Assembly (NCBI GenBank): GCA_031428695.1
Contig: JANOYE010000311.1
Coordinates: forward strand, 1 to 17,060
DNA from: JANYCG01 sp031428695
GTDB taxonomy: Bacteria > Pseudomonadota > Gammaproteobacteria > Burkholderiales > Burkholderiaceae_C
DNA length: 17,060 bases
Direction of reading: 5' to 3'
Part shown: one piece after another, positions 1 to 6,771 of the stretch
Layout of the letters: every line of letters starts with the position of its first letter
Numbering within the stretch: position 1 is the first letter of the stretch
The notes under the pieces: generated by a model
The model's input: only the letters and a program-made list of their open reading frames with translations
Told to the model about the DNA's origin: nothing
The model's database searches: none
Position numbers and translations under genes: made by a program

Positions 1-2318
1 GCCCGCTGGTCGATTTGCTGGGCGACAAGAGCGCCTCGGTGGCGCAAACCGCTGCCGACGGCCTGAAGAAAACCTTGCTGATGTTTGACCAGTTCCACGA
101 CGTCAAAGAAAAAGCCGACCACGGCAACGTGTACGCCAAAACCGTGTTGCAAAGTTGGGCCGACGCCGAGTGGTTCACCAGCCGGCCTGAAGTGCCCCAA
201 TCGATCAAGCTCAGCGTGTTCAAGGTGCCTGGTGAGATCAACACCGATGACTTGTCCCCTGCGCCAGACGCCTTCAGCCGCCCCGACATTCCCATGCACG
301 CGCTGGCCATGCATAAGAACCCGCGCCCCGGCCTTCACGCCAGTGCAGCGCCCGAAGAAGAAGGCAAACGCGGCCCGGTGAAGTTCATCAACGACCTCAA
401 AGCCAAAGGCCACCTGGTGGCCTACGTGGGTGACGTGGTCGGCACCGGTTCGAGCCGAAAGTCGGCCACCAATTCAGTGTTGTGGTGGACGGGAGAAGAC
501 ATTCCCTTTGTGCCCAACAAACGCTTCGGCGGTGTTTGCCTCGGGTCGAAAATCGCCCCGATTTTTTACAACACCATGGAAGACTCGGGCGCCTTGCCGA
601 TTGAGTTGGACGTAGACCAAATGGCCATGGGCGACGTGATCGAGCTGCGCCCCTACGAAGGCAAAGCGCTCAAAGACGGCAAAGTGATCGCCGAGTTCAA
701 GGTGAAAAGCGAGGTCTTGTTTGACGAAGTGCGCGCCGGTGGCCGCATTCCGCTGATCATCGGGCGTGGCCTCACCACCAAAGCGCGCGAGGCGCTGGGT
801 CTGCCGGTCTCGACCCTGTTCCGCCTGCCCACCAGCCCAGTAGACACCCACAAAGGTTTCACCCTGGCGCAGAAAATGGTCGGCAAGGCGATTGGCCTGC
901 CCATCGTCAACGGCAACCAGCAAGGCGTGCGTCCTGGCACGTATTGCGAGCCGAAGATGACATCCGTCGGCTCCCAAGACACCACCGGCCCGATGACCCG
1001 CGACGAACTCAAAGACTTGGCCTGCCTGGGTTTCAGTTCTGATCTGGTCATGCAGTCCTTCTGCCACACGGCGGCGTACCCCAAGCCGGTGGATGTGAAG
1101 ATGCACCACGAGTTGCCCGATTTCATCAGCACCCGTGGCGGCATCTCCCTGCGCCCAGGCGACGGCATCATCCACAGCTGGCTCAACCGCATGTTGTTGC
1201 CCGACACCGTGGGCACGGGCGGCGACAGCCACACGCGTTTCCCCATTGGCATCAGCTTCCCGGCAGGCTCCGGCTTGGTCGCCTTCGGCGCTGCCACCGG
1301 CGTGATGCCGCTGGACATGCCCGAAAGCGTGTTGGTGCGTTTCAAAGGCAAGATGCAGCCTGGCGTGACGTTGCGCGATTTGGTCAACGCCATTCCGCTG
1401 TACGCCATCAAGGCGGGGCTGCTCACAGTGGCCAAACAAGGCAAGAAAAACATTTTCTCCGGCCGCATTCTGGAAATTGAAGGCCTGCCTGATTTGAAAG
1501 TGGAACAAGCGTTTGAACTCTCCGACGCCACGGCAGAGCGCAGCGCGGGCGGTTGCACCGTGCATCTGAACAAAGAGCCGATCATTGAATACATCAACAG
1601 CAACATCACCTTGCTCAAATCAATGATCGCGTCAGGTTATTCAGACGTGCGCACCATCAAACGCCGCATCAAATCGATGGAAGACTGGCTCGCCAACCCG
1701 GTGTTGCTCAAGGCCGACGCCGATGCCGAATACACAGCGGTGATCGAGATCGACCTGGCTGAAATTCACGAACCCATCGTCGCCTGCCCGAACGACCCGG
1801 ACGACGTGAAAACCCTGAGCGACGTGGCCGGCAACAAGATTGACGAAGTCTTCATCGGCTCCTGCATGACCAACATCGGCCACTTCCGCGCGGCTTCCAA
1901 ACTGTTGGAGAACAAACGCGACATCCCGGTGAAACTGTGGGTTGCGCCACCGACCAAGATGGACGCCAAACAGCTCACCGAAGAAGGCCATTACGGCGTC
2001 TTGGGCAGCGCCGGCGCGCGTATGGAAATGCCCGGCTGCAGCCTGTGCATGGGCAACCAGGCGCAGGTGAAGGAGGGCGCCACGGTGTTCTCCACCTCCA
2101 CCCGCAACTTCCCCAACCGCCTGGGCAAAAACTCCAACGTGTATTTGGGAAGCGCCGAACTCGCCGCGATCTGCTCCAAACTTGGCCGCATCCCGACCAA
2201 AGAGGAATACATGGCCGACATGGGTGTCATCAACAAAGATGGCTCCAAGATTTACCAGTACCTGAACTTTGACAAGGTTAAGGAATACACGGATTTGGCG
2301 GAATCCGTGGCCGCCTGA
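1..2318 (+). CDS. acnB: Aconitate hydratase B, 5'-truncated
   Basis: Bifunctional aconitate hydratase 2 / 2-methylisocitrate dehydratase of the TCA and 2-methylcitrate cycles; cytosolic. The frame is open from base 3 to the TGA at 2316-2318. About 771 residues are visible against about 865 in E. coli AcnB, so roughly 90 N-terminal residues (part of the HEAT-like domain) lie off the left edge. The three 4Fe-4S cysteines are present: one in IGSCMTNIGHF (codon 1863-1865) and two in GCSLCMGNQ (codons 2037-2039 and 2046-2048). The substrate-site stretch GTGGDSHTRFPIGISFPAG is intact. The swivel domain precedes the catalytic domains, which is the AcnB order and not the AcnA order. Apo-AcnB of other bacteria binds mRNA; nothing here tests that. 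No clear terminator follows. The next 47 bases lead to a strong AT-rich inverted repeat. The identification is secure. Confidence 0.97.
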   Translation, partial: PLVDLLGDKSASVAQTAADGLKKTLLMFDQFHDVKEKADHGNVYAKTVLQSWADAEWFTSRPEVPQSIKLSVFKVPGEINTDDLSPAPDAFSRPDIPMHALAMHKNPRPGLHASAAPEEEGKRGPVKFINDLKAKGHLVAYVGDVVGTGSSRKSATNSVLWWTGEDIPFVPNKRFGGVCLGSKIAPIFYNTMEDSGALPIELDVDQMAMGDVIELRPYEGKALKDGKVIAEFKVKSEVLFDEVRAGGRIPLIIGRGLTTKAREALGLPVSTLFRLPTSPVDTHKGFTLAQKMVGKAIGLPIVNGNQQGVRPGTYCEPKMTSVGSQDTTGPMTRDELKDLACLGFSSDLVMQSFCHTAAYPKPVDVKMHHELPDFISTRGGISLRPGDGIIHSWLNRMLLPDTVGTGGDSHTRFPIGISFPAGSGLVAFGAATGVMPLDMPESVLVRFKGKMQPGVTLRDLVNAIPLYAIKAGLLTVAKQGKKNIFSGRILEIEGLPDLKVEQAFELSDATAERSAGGCTVHLNKEPIIEYINSNITLLKSMIASGYSDVRTIKRRIKSMEDWLANPVLLKADADAEYTAVIEIDLAEIHEPIVACPNDPDDVKTLSDVAGNKIDEVFIGSCMTNIGHFRAASKLLENKRDIPVKLWVAPPTKMDAKQLTEEGHYGVLGSAGARMEMPGCSLCMGNQAQVKEGATVFSTSTRNFPNRLGKNSNVYLGSAELAAICSKLGRIPTKEEYMADMGVINKDGSKIYQYLNFDKVKEYTDLAESVAA

Positions 2319-2612
2319 GGTTGACTCGCAGGCAGGGTTGGTTAGCGGCTCCAGTCACAAATCTCTCAAAATGTTAATATACGTGTTAACATTTTGAGGT
2401 GAAAAGCGATTTCCTTGATAATTCTTAGATAAATAGAGGTCTAAGTCACGAATAATGTGCGTGAATAGCTATCAAAATAGTAGTGACTGAGCTGGGCGCG
2501 CACCAACAAATATCCCGAGTACGCGGGCAAAGTGGCTCGATGGCCGCGCGGGTTCATTTCTGGAGCGGCTGTGCCCAAGACATGGCGCTGCTAATGCCTA
2601 ACGCCTGCCGCA
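2319..2612. other. AT-rich gene-free region downstream of acnB
   Basis: I find no convincing gene in these 294 bases. A plus-strand frame from 2483 shows no recognisable protein. Base composition is clearly more AT-rich than in the flanking genes up to about 2490. The stretch holds the perfect 13-bp inverted repeat at 2365-2398, a 6-bp inverted repeat CTTAGA (2424-2429) / TCTAAG (2440-2445), and a wider AGTCAC (2444-2449) / GTGACT (2483-2488) pair. It looks like the flank of an acquired, decayed module. Confidence 0.6.
2365..2398. repeat. Perfect 13-bp inverted repeat, operator-like
   Basis: CTCAAAATGTTAA at 2365-2377 is exactly complementary to TTAACATTTTGAG at 2386-2398, with an 8-base spacer. 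The arms are AT-rich and no T-tract follows, so this is a better candidate for a dimeric regulator's binding site than for an intrinsic terminator. The inner 21 bases (2374-2394) match, at 18 of 21 positions, the site at 3140-3160 read on the opposite strand. That second site sits at the 5' end of the HigB-HigA fusion. The inferred role is a HigA-type operator or its relic. Confidence 0.7.
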
Positions 2613-3155
2613 TCAGGCCGCCCGCCGCAGCTCATACCCCGCATTTGGCAAATCCGCAGGCAAATCCAAACCAATCGACAGTCGCCGGATCATCTCCAAT
2701 GACAACGGACGTACCCGATTGAGCACCTCGGCAACCCGTGCGCGGGAGCCGATGTAGGGCTCCATGTCTTTGCGTGTGAGGCTGCGCGCGTCCATCACGT
2801 GCAGGAGCAAGCTGACGGGATCGACATCGGGCATCTTGATGTGTTTTTGCCTGGCCACAACCAGTCGATAGTCGGCTCCCTTGATATTGAAGACCACTCG
2901 ATTTCCTGCAATGAAACTGGCGTTGCGATAGGCCGCCTTCGCGTCCGCAGGCGAGTCCCAACGCACGCGGCTGGCGATGGCATGCCAGGCGCCAATGACC
3001 GACAGCGATTGAAAAGTAAAGCACTGAAAAAATGCTATGTTAATAATAGCTAAGAAACGCCATTTCATGTGACTTAGGTGCCGATTTTTCACGTAAATCG
3101 ATTCAAACGACTCAAAAATGAAGAAATGAAGAAATGAAGAAATGTTAACACTCAT
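2613..3155 (-). pseudogene. Fused, doubly truncated HigB toxin - HigA antitoxin
   Basis: This minus-strand frame joins two proteins that are normally separate. From about 3010 to 2853 it matches the central part of a RelE-fold HigB mRNA interferase (AWHAIASRVRW, then NRVVFNIKGADYRLVVA). HigB's usual C-terminal strand, of the type IRFIGTH.EYD with its catalytic residues, is absent. From about 2852 to 2655 the frame continues directly into the C-terminal helix-turn-helix of a HigA antitoxin (LTRKDMEPYIGSRARVAEV, then PLSLEMIRRL), without HigA's N-terminal half. The simplest reading is an in-frame deletion of roughly 300 bases across the higB-higA junction. The N-terminus is uncertain: ATG at 3155 lies inside the operator-like site and adds a low-complexity stretch from an 8-bp repeat, ATG at 3068 is an alternative, and neither has a strong ribosome site. 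The toxin part is almost surely inactive. The HTH part is intact and could still bind DNA. The neighbours are unrelated. Confidence 0.75.
3118..3144. repeat. 8-bp tandem repeat ATGAAGAA, three copies
   Basis: ATGAAGAA occurs at 3118-3125, 3126-3133 and 3134-3141, followed by a further ATG at 3142-3144 that runs into the operator-like site. On the minus strand it encodes the SSFLHF stretch if the fused HigB-HigA frame starts at 3155. The unit is not a multiple of three, so a change in copy number would shift that frame. Confidence 0.85.
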
Positions 3156-3160
3156 GTTAA
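3140..3160 (-). promoter_or_regulatory. Operator-like site at the 5' end of the HigB-HigA fusion
   Basis: Read on the minus strand, this site shares the block GTGTTAACATTT and 18 of 21 positions overall with the inner part of the inverted repeat at 2365-2398. It overlaps the possible ATG of the fusion gene at 3155-3153, which is where antitoxin-bound operators of higBA modules usually lie. The two half-sites are ATGTTAA at 3142-3148 and ATGTTAA at 3154-3160, here in direct rather than inverted order. The role in autorepression is inferred. Confidence 0.5.
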
Positions 3161-3214
3161 TAAAATTCTTGTTCTGCAAATCACCCCGCATTGTGTGAAA
3201 CTTGAGCCTTCCCA

Positions 3215-3250
3215 ATTAGCCACATTAGCCACATTAGCCACATTGACCAC
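3215..3250. repeat. 9-bp tandem repeat ATTAGCCAC, three perfect copies plus one variant
   Basis: ATTAGCCAC occurs at 3215-3223, 3224-3232 and 3233-3241, followed by ATTGACCAC at 3242-3250. The array ends 21 bases before the GTG start of the TTT-family binding-protein gene, so it lies in its promoter or 5' leader. It does not extend that gene: the frame has no standard start codon between the stop at 3203-3205 and the GTG at 3272. Confidence 0.85.
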
Positions 3251-3271
3251 CTTGATGACGAGGATACGACC

Positions 3272-4243
3272 GTGAACTTCAACTCCATTTTGGCGCAGGG
3301 CCTGTTGGCGGCGCTTATCGCAATGCCGGTCGCCAGTGCCTTCGCGCAGGCATTTCCAACCAAGCCCGTTCGCATCATCGTGCCGCAAACGCCGGGTGGC
3401 GCGTCAGACGCGTTGGCGCGCATCGTCGGGCAGAAGTTGTCTGAAAAATGGGGGCAGCCGGTGGTGATCGAAAACCGCGCGGGCGCCGGCGGCAACATTG
3501 GCATGGACGCGGTGGCCAAGTCGCCTGCCGATGGCTACACGTTGCTGATGTCTTATGTGGGCTCACACGCGATCAACGTCAGCATTTACAAGAAGTTGCC
3601 GTTTGATCCTGAGGCCGACTTCAGCGCCGTGGCGACGCTTGCCAACGTGCCCTTTGTCGCCGCTGCCAATGCAACGGTGCCAGCTTCGAACATGAAGGAG
3701 CTGGCGGCGTACGCAGCGAAAAATCCGATCTCTTTCGGGTCGGCGGGCAATGGCTCCGTCAACCACTTGCTCGGTGAGATGTTCAACACGGCGAGCCAAA
3801 GCAAGGCGCTGCATGTGCCGTACAAAGGCGCGGCTCCAGCGTTGACAGACTTGATTTCTGGCCAGATTCAGCTGGTCTTCACCAGTTTGCCATCAGTGGC
3901 GCAACACATCCGCGCGGGCACGGTGAAAGGGCTGGCAGTCACCGGCTCCAAACGCGCCCAGGCCTTCAAAGACATTCCGACGATTGCGGAATCGGGTTAC
4001 CCTGGTTTTGTCATCAACCCCTGGTTTGGCCTGTTCGCGCCCAAGGGCACGCCGCCTGCGGTGATTCGCCAGATCAATGCCGACATCAAAAAAGTGCTCG
4101 AAGACAAAGAGACGATCGACAAATTCGCCACGCTTGGCGCCGAGCCGTTTGACAGCACACCGCAAGAGTTTGCCGCGATGCTGCAGGCCGACATCGCCAA
4201 GTGGGCGGTGGTGGTCAAAAGCTCAGGTGCCACGGCAGATTGA
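3272..4243 (+). CDS. TTT-family (Bug) periplasmic solute-binding protein
   Basis: Extracytoplasmic substrate-binding receptor of the tripartite tricarboxylate transporter family, greatly expanded in Burkholderiales. The substrate is probably a carboxylate and cannot be read from sequence. The protein is 323 residues, normal for the family. A signal peptide occupies residues 1-25 with likely cleavage at AFA|QA, then FPTKPVRIIVPQTPGGASD, the typical Bug opening. GTG at 3272 is chosen because AGGA (3261-3264) lies 7 bases upstream and no other in-frame start exists. The n-region MNFNSILAQG has no Lys or Arg, which is unusual. No TctA/TctB permease genes are nearby, so it is an orphan receptor, as is common in this group. 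A carboxymuconolactone-decarboxylase-family gene starts 58 bases downstream and may be co-transcribed. Confidence 0.93.
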   Translation: MNFNSILAQGLLAALIAMPVASAFAQAFPTKPVRIIVPQTPGGASDALARIVGQKLSEKWGQPVVIENRAGAGGNIGMDAVAKSPADGYTLLMSYVGSHAINVSIYKKLPFDPEADFSAVATLANVPFVAAANATVPASNMKELAAYAAKNPISFGSAGNGSVNHLLGEMFNTASQSKALHVPYKGAAPALTDLISGQIQLVFTSLPSVAQHIRAGTVKGLAVTGSKRAQAFKDIPTIAESGYPGFVINPWFGLFAPKGTPPAVIRQINADIKKVLEDKETIDKFATLGAEPFDSTPQEFAAMLQADIAKWAVVVKSSGATAD

Positions 4244-4301
4244 CAAGGGCGACACGCTGGGGTGAAACCTGCTTGACTATTTCCTGCAGAAAGAACCTCC
4301 A

Positions 4302-4925
4302 TTGGCCAACCCGCTAGCGGCATCACCCAAATCGACGCCTTCCAAACCGCCGCTGAATCTGCGCGGCAATCGTTTCAAACCGCTGACTTGGGAGACCATG
4401 ACGCCCGCGCAGGCGGCCATGGCAGACAAGGTGTTGGCCGGCCAGCGCGGATCCATGCAAGGGCCCTACAACGTGTTGTTGCACAGCCCGGCTTTGGGTG
4501 ACTTGGCGCAGAAGTTTGGCGCCCACACACGGTTTCATTCGTCCCTGCCTTTGAGGCTCAATGAGATGGCGATTTTGCTGGTGGCCAGGTTTTGGCGCTG
4601 TGAATTCGTCTGGTGGGTGCATCGCCAGATTGCCCTGGACAGCGGGCTCAGTGCTGCGTTGGTAGACGCCATTCTTCTTCAGCGCACGCCGTCTGGCCTG
4701 CCGCAGGATGAGGCATTGGTGTTTGCTTTTTGCAATGAATTGATCACCACCCGGCGTGTCAGCGATGCGAGTTACGCTGCCCTGGTGGCTGCGTTTGGCG
4801 AGGCGGGCGCGGTGGATCTGATGGGCGCCATGAGTTATTACACCTTGGTCAGCATGGCGCTGAACGTGGACCAGTATCCGCTGCCTGCGGGCGCGCGGGT
4901 CGATTTCCCCGCCGATCAAACTTGA
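4302..4925 (+). CDS. Carboxymuconolactone decarboxylase (CMD/AhpD-like) family protein
   Basis: A 207-residue protein of the all-helical CMD fold. The core matches the pcaC-like subgroup: PYNVLLHSPALGD (55-67), NEMAILLVARFWRCEFVWW (87-105) and WVHRQIALDSGLS (105-117). Glu88 and His107 correspond to the conserved polar residues of the active pocket. There is a single Cys100, not the CxxC of AhpD peroxidase partners, so peroxiredoxin reductase activity is unlikely. Family members decarboxylate 4-carboxymuconolactone or have unknown small-molecule roles, and the real substrate is unknown here. TTG at 4302 is the only plausible start that keeps the NRFKPL.WETMTPAQ opening; its ribosome site (AGAAAGAA) is weak. 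The next candidate, ATG at 4399, would cut into the conserved N-terminus. It follows the TTT receptor gene by 58 bases, suggesting a shared catabolic context. Confidence 0.85.
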   Translation: MANPLAASPKSTPSKPPLNLRGNRFKPLTWETMTPAQAAMADKVLAGQRGSMQGPYNVLLHSPALGDLAQKFGAHTRFHSSLPLRLNEMAILLVARFWRCEFVWWVHRQIALDSGLSAALVDAILLQRTPSGLPQDEALVFAFCNELITTRRVSDASYAALVAAFGEAGAVDLMGAMSYYTLVSMALNVDQYPLPAGARVDFPADQT

Positions 4926-5054
4926 CACCGCGCTGACCGGCCTTTGCAGCCCGATCCCACGGCCGTCTGCATCCATTTGCGGAAATCCTGGCGGTTACAC
5001 TGCGCACCGTCATCAAATTGAAACATTCAGTGTGTAAGCAGTCAGGAGTCGCAG

Positions 5055-5702
5055 ATGCTGTTTGGCAAACTCATGCCCCGCGAGGGCAATTTTTTCGAGA
5101 TGTTCAACCTGCATGCGGACCGCATCGTTGAAGCAGCGCGGGCTTTTTCCCACCTGGTCGCCAATTACAACGACCCGCACTTGCGCGAGCAGTACAACCG
5201 CGATGTTGACAACGCCGAGCGCGCCGCAGACCGCATCACGCATGACGTCAACAAGATGCTGCACAAGACCTTCATCACGCCGATTGACCGCGAGCAAATC
5301 CACTCGCTCATCAACACCATGGACGACGTGGCGGACTTGATCCAGGACTCGGCCGAAACCATGGCCTTGTATGACGTGCGCGCTATGACGGAAGAGATCA
5401 CGCGCCTGACCGACCTGAGCGTGAAGTGCTGTGAGCGCGTGAAAGACGCCGTCTACATGCTGGCGAAGGTCGCAGACCCGAAGGTCGCCGAAGCGGCGCT
5501 GAAAACCTGCGAAGAGATTGACCGCCTGGAGTCTGACGCCGACCGCGTGATGCGCTCGGCCATGAGCAAACTGTTCCGCGAAGAGCCCGATGTGCGCGAA
5601 GTGATCAAGCTCAAGGCGATTTACGAGTTGCTGGAAACCATCACCGACAAATGTGAAGACGTGGCCAACCTGATCGAGGGCGTGGTCCTCGAAAACTCTT
5701 AA
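5055..5702 (+). CDS. DUF47 / PhoU-like phosphate transport regulator
   Basis: A 215-residue all-helical cytoplasmic protein of the DUF47 (TIGR00153) group. These PhoU-related proteins are encoded next to PiT transporters and are thought to modulate them. It begins MLFGKLMPREGNFFEMFNLHAD and has repeated acidic helices with PhoU-type ExxxD elements (NAERAAD, and ETITDKCEDVANLIEG near the C-terminus). The ATG at 5055 is preceded by CAGGAG at 5042-5047. The PiT gene begins 13 bases after its stop, so the two form a transcription unit. Confidence in family is high; the exact regulatory role is inferred from families elsewhere. Confidence 0.93.
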   Translation: MLFGKLMPREGNFFEMFNLHADRIVEAARAFSHLVANYNDPHLREQYNRDVDNAERAADRITHDVNKMLHKTFITPIDREQIHSLINTMDDVADLIQDSAETMALYDVRAMTEEITRLTDLSVKCCERVKDAVYMLAKVADPKVAEAALKTCEEIDRLESDADRVMRSAMSKLFREEPDVREVIKLKAIYELLETITDKCEDVANLIEGVVLENS

Positions 5703-5715
5703 GCCGGCCGCCCCA

Positions 5716-6726
5716 ATGCAAGGCATTCAAGCGGCCCTGTGGATCGTGATCATGCTGGTGGCGCTGGCGCTGGCGTTCGACTTCATGAACGGGTTCCACG
5801 ACGCGGCCAATTCCATTGCAACCGTGGTCTCAACCGGAGTTTTAAGGCCGGGCCAGGCGGTGTTGTTTGCCGCGTTCTTCAATTTCGTCGCGATCTTCGT
5901 CTTCCAGCTCAGCGTTGCCGCAACCATTGGCAAAGGTATTGTGGATCCGGGGGTGGTCGATACGCACGTGATTTTTGGCGCCCTGGTCGGCGCCATCACC
6001 TGGAATTTCATCACCTGGTATTACGGCATTCCGAGCAGCTCGTCGCACGCGTTGATAGGCGGCATTGTGGGTGCCGTGATCGCCAAGGCGGGCACCGGCG
6101 CATTGCTTTCTGCCGGCATCATGCGCACCGTGGCCTTCATCTTCGTGTCGCCTCTGCTGGGCTTCCTGCTCGGCTCGCTGATGATGTTGGCGGTGGCTTG
6201 GTTGTTTCGCAAGACCACGCCGTCGCGGGTGGACAGCTGGTTCCGCCGCTTGCAATTGGTGTCGGCTGGCGCTTACAGCCTGGGGCATGGCGGCAATGAC
6301 GCGCAAAAGACCATCGGCATCATCTGGCTGCTGTTGATTGCCACTGGGTATGCGGCTACCGGCGACAAAGCGCCGCCCTACTGGGTCATCATCAGCTGTT
6401 ACATCGCGATTGCTGCGGGCACCATGTTCGGCGGCTGGCGCATCGTCAAAACCATGGGCCAGAAGATCACCAAGCTCAAACCGGTGGGTGGCTTTTGCGC
6501 CGAAACGGGTGGCGCGATCACACTGTTCATCGCCACGGGCCTGGGCATTCCGGTGTCCACCACCCACACCATCACGGGCGCCATTGTGGGTGTCGGCGCG
6601 GCCAGGCGGGCCAGCGCTGTGCGTTGGGGCGTGGCGGGCAACATCGTGTGGGCCTGGATTTTCACTATTCCGGCCAGCGGTTTCATGGCCATGGTGGGTT
6701 ACTGGCTCAGCCTGCAACTGTTCTGA
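5716..6726 (+). CDS. pit: PiT-family low-affinity inorganic phosphate transporter
   Basis: Inner-membrane permease importing phosphate (as metal-phosphate) driven by proton symport. It has 336 residues and many hydrophobic segments. It carries the two halves of the PiT inverted-topology repeat: GFHDAANSIATVV at 26-38 pairs with SLGHGGNDAQKTIGI at 188-202, and GIPSSSSHALIGGIVG at 104-119 pairs with GIPVSTTHTITGAIVG in the C-terminal half. The length fits the short bacterial PiT subgroup that occurs with a DUF47 partner, not the longer E. coli PitA. ATG at 5716 lies 13 bases after the DUF47 gene. The gene ends convergently with the TM2-domain gene, 45 bases away, with no obvious terminator between. 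Confidence 0.95.
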   Translation: MQGIQAALWIVIMLVALALAFDFMNGFHDAANSIATVVSTGVLRPGQAVLFAAFFNFVAIFVFQLSVAATIGKGIVDPGVVDTHVIFGALVGAITWNFITWYYGIPSSSSHALIGGIVGAVIAKAGTGALLSAGIMRTVAFIFVSPLLGFLLGSLMMLAVAWLFRKTTPSRVDSWFRRLQLVSAGAYSLGHGGNDAQKTIGIIWLLLIATGYAATGDKAPPYWVIISCYIAIAAGTMFGGWRIVKTMGQKITKLKPVGGFCAETGGAITLFIATGLGIPVSTTHTITGAIVGVGAARRASAVRWGVAGNIVWAWIFTIPASGFMAMVGYWLSLQLF

Positions 6727-6771
6727 AACCGTTTTTCGATGGTGCTCAGTGGACTTTGCCGAAGCGCGAAA

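Noticed and set aside
474..1565. Long minus-strand open frame inside acnB
   Set aside because: It is antisense to strongly conserved AcnB motifs and its translation resembles no protein; such frames are common opposite GC-rich genes.
2596..2602. GCCTAAC heptamer resembling one end of an integron attC site
   Set aside because: No partner GTTRRRY heptamer lies at a suitable distance and no cassette structure is seen, so it is most likely chance.
2483..2722. 79-codon plus-strand frame in the AT-rich pocket
   Set aside because: No ribosome site or recognisable motif, and it overlaps the 3' end of the HigA-like domain on the other strand.
4977..5001. Possible promoter before the DUF47 gene (TTGCGG ... 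TACACT)
   Set aside because: The spacer is only 13 bases and neither box is close to consensus.
5842..6717. Long minus-strand open frame opposite the PiT gene
   Set aside because: The plus strand has clear PiT motifs; the antisense translation is His/Arg/Ala-rich filler without a recognisable domain.
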